Source: Hydractinia symbiolongicarpus
Taxonomy: Eukaryota > Cnidaria > Hydrozoa > Anthoathecata > Hydractiniidae
Direction of reading: 5' to 3'
Length of the DNA: 64,000 bases
Assembly: GCF_029227915.1 (NCBI RefSeq)
Contig: NC_079889.1
Location: forward strand, 10,170,001 to 10,234,000
The position numbers and the translations under genes are program-made. The notes below the pieces were generated by a model, which was not told where the DNA came from, did no database searches, and saw nothing but the letters and a program-made list of their open reading frames with translations. This document shows, piece after piece, positions 41,441 to 55,284 of the stretch (its first letter is position 1; every line of letters starts with the position of its first letter).

Positions 41441-43024
41441 TAATTTCAAAGCAGGCAACTCACTTTTAGAGACAGAACTCTATGTCCCTGTCCACACAAA
41501 CATAATGTCTGTCTCTACACAAATTAAAGTAGATTATTACTGCTTTATTTTTTGTGTCGATACTGAGACCAGACGCAGGTAAGATAATTTACGTATAAGT
41601 ATATCTACGCAGACATCCGTTGGAGTGGCTGATGCTCAAACGCAGACAGCATCGTGCAATATGATGAAATAAAAAAATCTGGCGCGACTTTAATTCCTTG
41701 ACAAATCTGGTAATCATTATTTGTAATATACCAAACTATCAATTGTTGTTGTCATATCATACATATATTGTACTCTAGAAAACCGACCAGTGAAAGGAGA
41801 AATTATAGAAAATACGAACGCCTTAAATAAATTGTGTTTTATGTACCTTTATACTTCCTCGACAATTATAAACCTCGTTCCCAGTACCCCTATTCTATTA
41901 CCAAAGCTACCTCAATTAGCAAACAAAAGGAAACACTTGATTATTCATATTTACACTTTTTATACCGTAATGCTTCAAATAAACGCCCATTAAACGCCCC
42001 CAGAAAAAAATTATACTGCACCAAATATTTATTTTTCAGGCGTGCGATTAATTACATGTCTGAAATGATTTTATTTCTCTTTCTGCAGGCGCCATCTCTA
42101 CATGGGGGTGACCCAAAGAATACATCATTGCATGCTTTTACCCAGTCCTTTTTCGCGTTCGAAGTTCCGTACAGATGGCGATTGAGAATGGCATGGTCAA
42201 GTAAACAAATTCAGTTTAAAGTTATGAAAGACAATTTTGGTTGTATTTAATTACTTTTTCTTTACTTTTGTACTGAGATGTAACTAATATCAAGTTTTAA
42301 TTTTTTACTGGACAGTACCTTTATTGAATAATGCACAATGTTTGAATCATTCAGTAAAGAAGGAAATAAATGTTCTACAATAGCTTTGCAGGTAACCATT
42401 GAAATTTTTCTAGAGAGATATATAAGTTTTGCGTGTATGATAGTTCGCATGCCAGGGCTTGAAATCAGACACAAGTCCGGGAGACCGACTCGCGTACGTC
42501 AGGGTCATGGAAGTCTAAAGGGACTCTCGCAAAAAGTTCAGAATGAAGCTTAGCTAATTAGATTTTTTCAAGGATATATTTATTGTTCATTTTTAATTTA
42601 CTTTATTTACTAAATGTTCTATTTATATCTTGAACAAGCTTATTTAGGTTAAATGCTGTATTTCCATGTGCAAAATGCATTGGGTTTATATAAAAAAAAC
42701 TTAGTAGAGATTATATTATTTTAAATATGTTTAATCATGTCATTTTGTTAAATATGGAGTAAAAAAAACAACATTAAAAATAAAAAGCTTGTTACTTATT
42801 TTTACGAGAGTCTAAAAAGACTCGGTGGACTCGCGCAATGTATTTGACGCGAGTCTGAAAAGACTCGCCTCAAATGGGTTGAATTTGAAGTGATCATACA
42901 CGTCTCATGAAATACTCTGATATGGTTTCGTACTTATGCATGCGTGGTCCTTTTGGATGTGTTGTGCTTCCCTCCACAGATCCTATTTGTTAATTTGCTG
43001 TGTATAACAATTCGGGAGATGACA
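41441..43024. other. Intergenic; unassigned 138-codon open frame
   Basis: The open frame at 41,834-42,250 includes a part with acceptor-like TTTCTGCAG near 42,088, followed by APSLHGGDPKNTSLHAF. I recognise no domain, and the 5' half is AT-rich. An AATAAACGCCC / TTAAACGCCCCC motif near 41,977-42,002 resembles repeat sequence. I do not call a gene. Confidence 0.4.
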
Positions 43025-43430
43025 CTAAACGGTTTCCCATGTTGTGTAGGAGAATTCCCATGCCATAAAGGGAACTGTTTTCCCATAAAGGAAACCGTTT
43101 TGTAAACTATTTTTTAGATTTCAGTTTGGGTTTCCCTTTCGGGAAACCGTTACCCATTCTTAACACCATTTTATGGAATAGCGGAAAGATGCTACAATAA
43201 TTTTTCTTCCTTTGGTGAAAATTTGCGGAAAAATATTCTTTTTCTACTGGTTAAAAATTTGTAGTGCATTTCTTAACCAGCTCGTGCACAGATTCCTTTT
43301 TATTTTAGTGATTGGGAAAACATTGCAGTATTTCTTGCGCATTTAGGGAAACAGTTTCCCAAATAGGAAACCGTGAAGTTTCCCTTATGGGAAACTGTGT
43401 CCCAGATGGGTAGTGGTTTCCCTTTCGGTC
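43025..43430. repeat. Cluster of GGGAAAC / GTTTCCC dyads
   Basis: GGTTTCCC, GGGAAACCGT, GGGAAACAGTTTCCC and related words occur at least nine times in both orientations, concentrated at the two ends (43,030-43,155 and 43,346-43,428) around an AT-rich centre. This suggests an element with complex inverted ends. Confidence 0.75.
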
Positions 43431-44251
43431 TTAACTCCAGAACTGTTTAGTGTGTCTACAGGGATCTATTTTAAGACCTGTTCTTTTTATTCATTTGTTG
43501 AAAAAAATATTTCACTGTCCTTCATGGTAAGACATAACTTCCTTTTTTCAATTCTTGATAAGAGCGTTAACAAAAAAGAGGGTGCCGATAAGCCGCAAAC
43601 GCCCCCCATATATACGAGCAAGTTCGAGCAACTTTTCAAATAAAATTGTGGGTTGACCCCCGAACCCGCCTACACTTTCCTGAACTAACCCAGAACATTC
43701 CCAAAATGCAATTCCTTGTAACAAACCATGCGGACGATAGTTGGGAAGAAGGCACTTGAAGAGAAAGGAGATAATAAAGTTCATATATAAGTTATTTTTA
43801 AAGTAAACTTTATCAAAAACCATCAACAACAGTTCTTTTAAGAACTTCGCTACCGCATAGTAGGTTTATTTTAATGTTTATAGTTTTTTTGAATAATGTT
43901 AGTGTCTGTTTATTTTCTTTTTCAGGCATTGTCCGGGCCTATGCGGGTTTTTTCGGGCGAATACATGAATTTTTTTCAAAACACCGAACTCCACCGCACT
44001 TTTTACGGTGTATGCTGCTGATCGACACCCTCGTTAACAGAAAAAAAGTTTTTTAAAAGGGTTTAGCTAGCTGAAACTGTGAACTCGTATATAAAAAATT
44101 CCGACCTTTCTGGTAGAGTCTAAATAAAAAAAATTGAACCTGAATTGCAATAGCTAAACCCGAACCAATATTAGAGAAGATAGGATAGCATAGGGGAGGA
44201 GCAGATGGTAGTGGTGTAGCTAGCAATAGCTAAGCATTTTTAACCCAACTA
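43431..44251. other. Intergenic, no gene seen
   Basis: The open frame at 43,874-44,056 is preceded by an acceptor-like TTTCTTTTTCAG near 43,925 and encodes GIVRAYAGFFGRIHEFF, but no partner exon or family was recognised. Confidence 0.4.
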
Positions 44252-44599
44252 GGCGCTGTAGGTTAGTGGTTATAGCTCTTTAGTGTGCGGGAGACCGGGT
44301 TCGATTCTTCTTGACAACGATTCAACATGGGCGAGTGAATGTTACCATAGCCCCGGGTTAACCCAAGCCATGTGAGGGAAATTGGGAAGATGGCACACTG
44401 TGTGGGCCGTTGGATGTTGCCAGGAGTTGTCTAGTAGAGCGCGGGCTCTAATTGGGTCTGCGTAGCTCAAAATGAGCATTAAATACTCTAGGACTCTCCA
44501 TCTACGCCATGGCCCCTCCTGGAAATAATAGACAGGGTATATCCCTCGATATTTGTGAGGCTAGCCATGCAAAATATGCACATCTATCTATCTATCTAC
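44252..44599 (+). mobile_element. tRNA-derived SINE, full-length copy
   Basis: A tRNA-like 5' part starts GGCGCTGTAGGTTAGTGG (A-box-like) and continues to GGTTCGATTCT (B-box-like, RNA polymerase III promoter). A unique body follows, with TTCAACATGGGCGAGTGAAT and CCCGGGTTAACCC, and the tail is (ATCT)n. Length is about 348 bp. No intact tRNA fold is claimed. The same element recurs at 59,719. Confidence 0.9.
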
Positions 44600-45229
44600 T
44601 CAAAACTAGCTAATAGTTAGCTATAGCTAGCTAGTAGCTAACCAAGGGAGCCAGTAACATTACTGAAAACATTACAATATGTCAGAAAAGAATAGCCGAC
44701 TAGTAGAATAAGAAAAAAAGGTAAAACAAAAACAAAACATCAAATCAAACGTCAGAGGAGAGCTCTTTTGTCTGATCCGACTTCTTTCGGTTTCGCGTTG
44801 CTTTTGCTGAACTTTAGCTATGTACAGGAATGTGCTTGACCAAATTTGAAAACTAAACAGGTTTGTCAAATCATAAGAACACATAAATATACAGTTAAGC
44901 CAGAAATTATTATAAAACACTTTTATTTCGTATATATAGCTACTTGTGCAAAAGGTATTCGCTTACGCCGGTGGTAAGGGAAAAAAGAGATTGTTAGATA
45001 AAAATACTTCTTCGTGGTGACAACAGAAGAACCTGTTCTTATAAATGTAGTTTCTTGTACATCGGACAAATTACGGGGCAACGACTTCATTTAGCACCGG
45101 GCTAAGTGGTCCCGACACACGACGTACAACATAACTAACAACCTTCATACTTTATCGACATAAAAAGCCGACAGACGTTCAGTCATACTTCTCCAACCAA
45201 ATGGACCCGACAAATGAAACCGCATTATC
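44600..45229. other. Spacer before the satellite block
   Basis: No gene recognised; the open frame at 44,672-44,920 (minus) is unassigned. From about 44,960 the sequence becomes less AT-rich, with ACGCCGGTGG, up to the first satellite unit. Confidence 0.4.
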
Positions 45230-48200
45230 CGACATCCTCTCTATATAACAAATACATATTTTTTCTGTCGATGGTCATACCAACGTAATATCGCATAATA
45301 CTGCATAATACCTTCATAATACTCTCTGTCGCTACATAACAAATACATATTTTTTCTGTCAATAATCCATAACCAACGTAATATCGCATAATACTGCATA
45401 ATACTGCATAATACCTTTATAATTCAAAAAAAGTACATAAATTTTCTGTCGATGGCCATAACAACGTAATATCGCATAATACTGCATAATGCCTTCATAA
45501 TACTCTCTGTCGTTACATAAAAAATACAAAAATTTTCTGTCGATGGCCATACCAACGTAATATCGCATAATACTGCATAATGCCTTCATAATACTCTCTA
45601 TCGTTCCATAAAAAATACATATTTTTTCTGTCAATAATCCATAACCAACGTAATATCGCATAATACTGCATAATACTGCATAATACCTTTATAATTCAAA
45701 AAAAGTACATAAATTTTCTGTCGATGGCCATAACAACGTAATATCGCATAATACTGCATAATACCTTCATAATTCATAAAAAACACATAAATTTTCTGTC
45801 GATGGCCATACCAACGTAATATCGCATAATACTGCATAATACTGCATAATACCTTCATAATTCATAAAAAATACATAAATTTTCTGTCGATGGCCATACC
45901 AACGTAATATCGCATAATACTGCATAATACCTTCATAATACTCTCTGTCGTTACATAAAAAATACGAAAATTTTCTGTCGATGGCCATACCAACGTAATA
46001 TCGCATAATACTGCATAATGCCTTCATAATACTCTCTATCGTTCCATAAAAAATACATATTTTTTCTGTCAATAATCCATAACCAACGTAATATCGCATA
46101 ATACTGCATAATACTGCATAATACCTTTATAATTCAAAAAAAGTACATAAATTTTCTGTCGATGGCCATAACAACGTAATATCGCATAATACTGCATAAT
46201 ACCTTCATAATTCATAAAAAACACATAAATTTTCTGTCGATGGCCATACCAACGTAATATCGCATAATACTGCATAATACTGCATAATACCTTTATAATT
46301 CAAAAAAAGTACATAAATTTTCTGTCGATGGCCATAACAACGTAATATCGCATAATACTGCATAATACCTTCATAATTCATAAAAAACACATAAATTTTC
46401 TGTCGATGGCCATACCAACGTAATATCGCATAATACTGCATAATACTGCATAATACCTTTATAATTCAAAAAAAGTACTTAAAATTTCTGTCGATGGCCA
46501 TAACAACGTAATATCGCATAATACTGCATAATACCTTCATAATTCATAAAAAACACATAAATTTTCTGTCGATGGCCATACCAACGTAATATCGCATAAT
46601 ACTGCATAATACCTTCATAATACTCTCTGTCGTTACATAAAAAATACAAAAATTTTCTGTCGATGGCCATACCAACGTAATATCGCATAATACTGCATAA
46701 TGCCTTCATAATACTCTCTATCGTTCCATAAAAAATACATATTTTTTCTGTCAATAATCCATAACCAACGTAATATCGCATAATACTGCATAATACTGCA
46801 TAATACCTTTATAATTCAAAAAAAGTACATAAATTTTCTGTCGATGGCCATAACAACGTAATATCGCATAATACTGCATAATACCTTCATAATTCAAAAA
46901 AAGTACTTAAATTTTCTGTCGATGGCCATAACAACGTAATATCGCATAATACTGCATAATACTGCATAATACCTTTATAATTCAAAAAAAGTACATAAAT
47001 TTTCTGTCGATGGCCATAACAACGTAATATCGCATAATACTGCATAATACCTTCATAATTCATAAAAAACACATAAATTTTCTGTCGATGGCCATACCAA
47101 CGTAATATCGCATAATACTGCATAATACTGCATAATACCTTTATAATTCAAAAAAAGTACTTAAATTTTCTGTCGATGGCCATAACAACGTAATATCGCA
47201 TAATACTGCATAATACCTTCATAATTCATAAAAAACACATGAATTTTCTGTCGATGGCCATACCAAGTAATATCGCATAATACTGCATAATACTGCATAA
47301 TACCTTTATAATTCAAAAAAATTACTTAAATTTTCTGTCGATGGCCATAACAACGTAATATCGCATAATACTGCATAATACCTTCATAATTCATAAAAAA
47401 CACATAAATTTTCTGTCGATGGCCATACCAACGTAATATCGCATAATACTGCATAATACTGCATAATACCTTTATAATTCAAAAAAAGTACTTAAATTTT
47501 CTGTCGATGGCCATAACAACGTAATATCGCATAATACTGCATAATACCTTCATAATTCATAAAAAACACATAAATTTTCTGTCGATGGCCATACCAACGT
47601 AATATCGCATAATACTGCATAATACTGCATAATACCTTCATAATTCATAAAAAACACATAAATTTTCTGTCGATGGCCATACCAACGTAATATCGCATAA
47701 TACTGCATAATACTGCATAATACCTTTATAATTCAAAAAAAGTACTTAAATTTTCTGTCGATGGCCATAACAACGTAATATCGCATAATACTGCATAATA
47801 CCTTCATAATTCATAAAAAACACATGAATTTTCTGTCGATGGCCATACCAAGTAATATCGCATAATACTGCATAATACTGCATAATACCTTTATAATTCA
47901 AAAAAATTACTTAAATTTTCTGTCGATGGCCATAACAACGTAATATCGCATAATACTGCATAATACCTTCATAATTCATAAAAAACACATAAATTTTCTG
48001 TCGATGGCCATACCAACGTAATATCGCATAATACTGCATAATACTGCATAATACCTTTATAATTCAAAAAAAGTACTTAAATTTTCTGTCGATGGCCATA
48101 ACAACGTAATATCGCATAATACTGCATAATACCTTCATAATTCATAAAAAACACATAAATTTTCTGTCGATGGCCATACCAACGTAATATCGCATAATAC

Positions 48201-49085
48201 TGCATAATACTGCATAATACCTTCATAATTCATAAAAAACACATAAATTTTCTGTCGATGGCCATACCAACGTAATATCGCATAATACTGCATAATACTG
48301 CATAATACCTTTATAATTCAAAAAAAGTACTTAAATTTTCTGTCGATGGCCATAACAACGTAATATCGCATAATACTGCATAATACCTTCATAATTCATA
48401 AAAAACACATAAATTTTCTGTCGATGGCCATACCAACGTAATATCGCATAATACTGCATAATACCTTCATAATACTCTCTGTCGTTACATAAAAAATACA
48501 AAAATTTTCTGTCGATGGCCATACCAACGTAATATCGCATAATACTGCATAATACTGCATAATACCTTCATAATTCATAAAAAATACATAAATTTTCTGT
48601 CGATGGCCATACCAACGTAATATCGCATAATACTGCATAATACCTTCATAATACTCTCTGTCGTTCCATAAAAAATACATATTTTTTCTGTCGATGGCCA
48701 TACCAACGTAATATCGCATAATGCTGCATAATACTGCATAATACCTTCATAATTCATAAAAAATACATAAATTTTCTGTCGATGGCCATACCAAAGTAAT
48801 ATCGCATAATACTGCATAATACCTTCATAATACTCTCTATCGTTCCATAAAAAATACAAATTTGTTTTTGTCGATGGCCATACCAACGTAATATCACAGA
48901 ATACAGCATAATACCTTCATAATACTCTCAATCGTTCCATAATAATATTATATTTTTCTGTCAATAATCCATAACCAACGTAATATCGCATAATATTGCA
49001 TATTACCCTTATAATACTCTCTATCGCTACATAACAAATGCATTTTTTTGTAGATAGGCTATAACCAACGTAATATGCCACATTA
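45230..49085. repeat. Satellite with alternating 78/88-bp units (166-bp higher-order repeat)
   Basis: About 47 units share TTTTCTGTCGATGGCCATA, then AACGTAATATCGCATAATA, CTGCATAATACCTT and a variable AT-rich tail. CTGTCGATGG occurs at 46,156, 46,234, 46,322, 46,400 and 46,488, i.e. steps of 78, 88, 78, 88. The 88-bp unit has one extra CTGCATAATA and an AATTCAAAAAAAGT tail. The 78-bp unit has AATTCATAAAAAACAC. A third type of about 91 bp has ACTCTCTGTCGTTACATAAA. Outermost units, especially 48,860-49,085, are more diverged than the core. Repeated minus-strand peptides over it are artefacts. Confidence 0.97.
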
Positions 49086-51470
49086 TTCCGCAGTAGAAAC
49101 AAGTTTTCTCCCTGGAAATGACGTATCAAAATTTCTAAAGTAGACCAATTCATGCAAAGTGATCACATATTGAAAAAAACAACAATTGAGGTTGAGTATA
49201 CATCCATTTACCAATAGAAATGATATTATGGCAAAATACTCTTCTGCGAAATGATACATGAAAAGTCCTACATTAAAAGTCCTCAAGCACGCCAATCAAG
49301 AGAAGACTTTATACTTTAAACTAAACAAACACTGATGTTGGATACACGTCAATACACAAAGAGACACTATATTTTGGACAAGTACCTTGCCGCGATATAA
49401 AAAAATAAAAGTTCTAAAGCAGACTAATCAATGTGTAGACTTTACACTGTAATTGAACAAATATTGAGGTTGGATACACATCCATCCACCAATAGAAGTC
49501 ATATTTGACTAAATACCCTCCAAGAAAATGACACATCAAAAGTCCCAAAGCAGACCAATCGAAGGAAAAACTATTCACTATAAACCAAACCAACACTGAT
49601 GTTGGATAACAATCCATTCACAAATAGACACTATACTTTGGACGAATACGCTTTCGCGAAAAGATGAAGCACGCCAATCAAGAGAAGACTTTACGCCTTA
49701 AATTAAACATTCAGTGAGGTTGGGTGCACATCTATGCACCAATAGAAACAATATTCTGGACAAATACCCCCTCGCAAATGACACAGTAAAAGTCTTAAGC
49801 CGTTAGATTTGAGGAAAGATGTATAGTATGCACTAAAAAGGCGGTTTTGTTCTGTATACACATGCAATAGAGACGACAGTGACAGCTTGGATAAAACTAT
49901 TTAAAAAATGACCTAATAGATCTATTCAAATAAAGCCTCCCTAAACCAGTAAGTAAATGGGATATTCCACAATACATGGCTAAAAAACAACCTGGATGAA
50001 AGTAAAGGTCGAAATCCTAGCAGAAAAATTAAAAGAAGTCTGTAAATGTGAGACACATCCATACGTCATTTAAGGTAACACTTTTAGAAGTTGAGGTATG
50101 TGCAAAATAAGATCTGAGATATTTTAAAAGACCAATCAAAGAGAAAATTTTATACTTTACCCTGCACAAACACTTATGCTGGAAATACATCCATACACAA
50201 ATAGAAACAATTTTATGGAGAAATACCCTCCCTGGAAATGACGCATCAACAGTCCTAAAGCAGACCAATCAATGCGAAAGCTTTACAATATAAACCAATC
50301 TGAGGGAACACGTTGCACTATAGAGGTATTGAGGTAGGATACAAATACATCCACTAATAGAACAGATATTTTGACAAAATACCAAAACTGCATTCTGGAC
50401 AAATATTCTCTCGCGAAAAAACATATTAAAAGTCTTAAGGCAGACCAATCTGACGACAGACGTTATAGTATACACTGAACAAGCAGTAGTGCTTTATACC
50501 CATTGATTCATCTATAGAAACAATCTCTTGGACAATTACTCTTCTCTGAATAGCATGTTAGATGTCCTAAAGCAGACCAATCAAAGAAAGTGGTTGCAAC
50601 CTTAACGGTTATTTTTATAGTATAAGACCACTGAGGTTGAATACATATCTATACACCAATAGAAAGATATGTTCCCATAATAGATGCTAAACAGCAGTTA
50701 GTATTCTGTACCCATCGATACAACACCAAAAACAATATTATAGACAAATGCCATCTCGTGAAATGACATATTAAAAGTCTCAAAGCATGTCGATCTTAGG
50801 GAAGTCGTCAAACAATACATTGAACAGACAGCAGTGTGCTATACCCACTCATACTTCATTAGAAGCGATTCTATGTTCATTCGAACTGACATTATTAGAT
50901 GTCCTAAAACATGACAATCCGAGGGAAGACGATATACTATACATTAAACAAGTGGTATTATTCTATACTTATCCATACACCAAGAGATACGATGTTCTGG
51001 ACAAATACCTTCCTGCGTAATGACACATCAAAGGTCCGAAACCAGACCAATACACTACACAATATAAAATCTTAGATCCTTTAAAAGGGCAAATAAATTC
51101 AAAGGAAAACCATCTTCTGGTCAGTAATAAAGCAGAAATGCTGGACCCATTCATAAGTCAATGAAAAGGAAATTTTGCGAGAATTTTTAGCTCCATTGAA
51201 ATATTAGATGCCCTAGCAGAACAAGACAAATAAAATATATGTACGATACAGTAGACAAGCAGAGGTGGAATATACCCTTGCATACATCACTAGAAAGATA
51301 CTTTTAAGAAATATCGCGCGCGAAGAAGATAACGTTCTAGCAGACCATTTGAAGTAAATCTTTACTTTTGCAAAAAGGCAAATCGGATACCCATTCATAG
51401 CTACATCACTAAAGAGATATTCTGCGAAAGTAACCAAACGCGGAAAAAAGTATTAAATGCTCAAGCACAA
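49086..51470. repeat. Degenerate satellite of about 120-150 bp per unit
   Basis: Roughly 17 weakly conserved units in one orientation. Recurring order: AAAGCAGACCAATC, GAAGACTTTA, ACTGATGTTGGATACA, CATCCATACACCAATAGAAAC, GACAAATACCCTC, AATGACACATCAAAAGTCC. The (C/A)CATNNATN(C/A)AC-AATAGA word appears near 49,200, 49,347, 49,478, 49,610, 49,729 and 49,861. Units decay towards the right end. All open frames here are incidental. Confidence 0.85.
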
Positions 51471-54400
51471 TAATTTAGTGCCCTAACATCATAACTTCCC
51501 TTGTGTTAGGTTATAAATTATAAAACTTGGTATGGATGATATCTGTCACATGACAATTAAAAATCATGATTCAAATGCTGACTTTGTCAGAATTTCTTTG
51601 CGGACGTCAGCATTATTTCTCTTGCATTTGTGTAGCTTATGATAGATTTTTATTATTTTTTTTGTAAATATTGACAAAAATAATGTTAATTTTAATAATT
51701 ATATAAACATTTTAGCTATTTTGGCTTACTTTAAGACCCTTCGTTTGAGGCGCCAACGCAGCAAATTTTATTCACATTTGAAAAGGGCAGTTTATTACTT
51801 TTTTTCTATTTCATGATAGATTGATGTTTACTTTTTCCATTTACAGTAACATAAATTTGTAAGGTTTAAACTTGACATATAGTTAGTTATAGTTACTTAT
51901 CATAACTAAAAGAATATTTTTTACTTCAAAGAACTTTTTCCTACTTCAAAGAGAACTTTTTTCTTCAAAGGGGAAAATTTGTTATTGTTGCTTATTGAAC
52001 ATGTGTGATGATACTTCAGAGGGTTGATTGTAACAATAGTCAACGTAATTGGATCAATTATATGCAATTACGTCGTGTATAAAATGTAAAAACATATTTC
52101 ACCCATATAATTGGAGTAATTATATGATCGTAAAAAGGTTAAATATATATGCACACCACCTGGCGAAATTGTCAAAAAGAGAATAAGAGCCCTGGGGGGT
52201 TGGATATCATATCTGAGAGCGCTAGGCCAACCAGAATGCCTAAAATCCCGTATCCCGCTTTGCAAAATCTAGACGATTAAAATAGAAGCGTCCGGTCACG
52301 TGGTCGATATAAGCCAATAAAAACGTCAGTCAAAGATTTTCACGATCCCGAACCTGCCCGAAATGCACTTTGTTGTATTATGCGGCCAGAAGGAAAAGAA
52401 AGGAACAGTCGAACAAGAAATAAATTATATAATATCAAAGAAGCATAAAAAAACAGTTCTTTTAAGAACTATTAAGAAGAATATAAAGTAAGTTTATAAA
52501 CTATTTTTCTATCTGTAAGTCCCCTTCCATTTTTCGAGTTATAATAGCTAAGTAAGGAACTAAGAAATAAGGTTTATAATGCAAGTTTCACAAGTCGTAA
52601 ATGTCAGATATAAAAACTAGCTAGTACGTAGGATAAAAAGCCTCTAATATATAATATAAAGTAACACACTATTCCTAAGTTATTTGTACAATGTGCTGTA
52701 TAAGGGTTTTTTGTAAATATTATAAGCACAAGCACACAGAGGAATTTCATTGTTTACATTTTCAGCAGTATGCTCTTTTGACTTGGGTTATAAAATATGG
52801 GGGCTCTAGTCTATGTGAAGCAGTGTGATTATCAGTCCATTTTGTCACACAAAGGCATCAATTCAGACTTAATAAAAGTTTAAACCTCATTTTTTTATGG
52901 GAAGAAATCCACAGGAAAAACCTCTCTTCACCAAATCCTAGCATCTTTCTTCCTTCAACGCAAATGCCAGAGGCAAAAAGCTTACTGCTGAAAAGTAAAC
53001 AAATGATGACAAACTCCATCTATTTACTAATACATTTACTAACATGCAGTTTTATAGGCATGGGCTTTACCAAATAAGGACGGGTGAGAAAAAATACAAA
53101 TAAAAATTATATACAACTAAAAATCATTTTATTGGTTTTGGTAAAGTCACATAGCAGGACCATGAAATAGAAAGGTAAAAAAGGGTTAACTAAATAATGT
53201 ATATAACCTGGAGAGAAAAATAGTTCATACCCATGATGGACTAATTACCCATAATTTCAACTACTGCTCACAGATATGTGCCATCCAAGGTCTTTGTAAT
53301 TTGCAATGACAATGGCAAAAAAAATACTGTCATGTCTTTTCTATGTTTTTTCAATGAATGAGTGAACGACAAAAATTACTACTTAATTATTATCTTTTTT
53401 GACGCAGGGATGTGAGGTGATTCAAAATCGTTTTTTATTATCCACTATATATAATTATATTAAGTTAATTTAAAACCAAGAGCTGTCTAAAATATTAAAG
53501 TCGAAACAGTTGTTTTCTAAATTCTTTTGTTTAATCACAATAGCACAATGACTCCTATTTTTTTCTCCTGTTTTTACTAGTGGCTTCAGGCAATTGCTTT
53601 TAATTAATTCTGATCACTACTGACTTTTAAACTGAGTTCTTTTTTTTGTTTTTATTATTGAGACTTCAATACTAATGAATAATACTGATATTTATTCCTT
53701 GCAATTTTTAGACAAAATTGTACTGATTATGCATATATTTTGCATGCTTCCCAAACAAATATTTTTCAGGCTTCCCATGTCTTTTTTCAACTTCGTCCCA
53801 AAGATTTTTTACCTCTATGATGAATGTCTCAGTGGCCAAGAGATCCTAAAACAATTTTTCTCAACCCTTTTTCAATTGTAAGACGTGTTAATTTTTCTGT
53901 AAAAACTTATCTGTTAAAAAAAGGACAAACATACATTACTGTTGGATGACTCAACTTAATTAGTTGTTCTACGGCAAAGTTGATAGTAGCTTACGGTCCT
54001 TCGGCAAATCATTGTAAATTAACATTCAACTAACAAAAAATAACATTGATTATGTTCTATACTCATTATATTTTCACAAAATGGGAAGGGGAAATTTTTT
54101 TTTTTCCTTTTTGTTTTTTATTATTTTTTTGTTTTCATTGGTCGGTCAGGCCCATAGAACAATTAAGTAAGTTGCAGTTGCCTTACCACAGAATTAACAG
54201 TATAATTGTAGTGTTGTCTATACTGTTTCTTGTTCTATTTAAAACAGGAAAGTAATTACGTGGTAAATCATATCATTTTACTAAGACCTAAAAAATCTTT
54301 CAAGGAAATTTATTATGGAAGCCTTACACTGCCTTTTTTATATTTGTGCTTTGATTGTCTGTCTCCTCATATTCACATTTGTCAAGGTACTTTTACAAGT

Positions 54401-55284
54401 GCACATTTTAGAGATGTAGGTTGGGAATTATAAGTTTATACAAAACAGCGTGTTTTCAAAACATATACCATTGGTAATTTTATGGCTTGGTGAATTTACA
54501 AATAAGAAGTCCCTATAACTTTGTGTGACTGCATGAGCTGAAAGAACCCAAAGACATGTAACAAGAATTCAATTGATTTTCCAGAGTATAGCTAAGTTAC
54601 CTCCTAAAGCAATGCACAAACAAACTTTTGGCGGAAAATCAATTACCTTTTTTTAAGTTTGTCACCACAAACGTGGATAAATTATATCACTGCAGAAAAC
54701 ACTAAAATATATTTAATAAAATGGCACTTTTCCTACCTTAAACTTTAATGTGCATTTACCAACTTTTTGCAGGCCTATCAATAATTCGCATAATTCTGAA
54801 ATGAGAAACTAGCTGAGCCATTAATTGCTCCCCCAATTCCAAAAAAATTTTCTGCCTGAACAATATCAATTCATCTTACATGGAAATCAATGTTCCCTTT
54901 TTTATTATTTACAGAAAAAAAGAACCAAAATATATAAAAAAAGATAAAATAAAATAAATAAAAAAGACTGTGACCTTGAGGGAGCTATTTATTGCTCTGC
55001 TGTTATTTTCTTATTGATAGGCCTGTTTTTGTGTATTACTTTTATAGCTTTTATTTTATATAAATATAATATTTTTCTCTGATAAAAAGGGGGTAGCTAA
55101 AACATGTTTTTGTGTTTTGTTAAGGTGGCAATAACCCTTTTTTAGCTGTCCACATTTATTTATTTACTAAGTGTATTATTTATGCCTGTTTACATTTCCT
55201 AAAAATATAGGCCTCAATACATAATAAAATGATTTTAACTTGAAACCAAAATTGATGAGTCACCAGAAATTTCTATGTAAAAAA
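51471..55284. other. AT-rich intergenic, no gene seen
   Basis: A less AT-rich patch lies at 52,170-52,430, with short CCCG-containing words and no recognised coding sequence. Open frames at 53,675-53,881, 54,046-54,255 and 54,230-54,433 are T-rich, with no domain. Confidence 0.5.

Noticed and set aside
41834-42250. 138-aa gene
   Set aside because: No recognisable domain, AT-rich first half, no partner exons; the AAACGCCC words point to repeat origin.
43874-44056. Exon encoding GIVRAYAGFFGRIHEFF
   Set aside because: An acceptor-like site is present, but no family match, partner exon or poly(A) signal was found.
44252-44330. Functional tRNA gene
   Set aside because: A and B boxes are present but the body continues as a repeated SINE, and a second copy exists at 59,719; no proper cloverleaf is evident.
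45359-48886. Chain of minus-strand open frames of 68-110 codons with repeated MQYYAILRWYGHRQK-type peptides
   Set aside because: They follow the satellite units, switch frame with unit length, and have no splice or start context. They are by-products of the repeat.
45230-49085. CRISPR-like array
   Set aside because: There are no unique spacers between the repeats, the units are contiguous, and the surroundings are eukaryotic.
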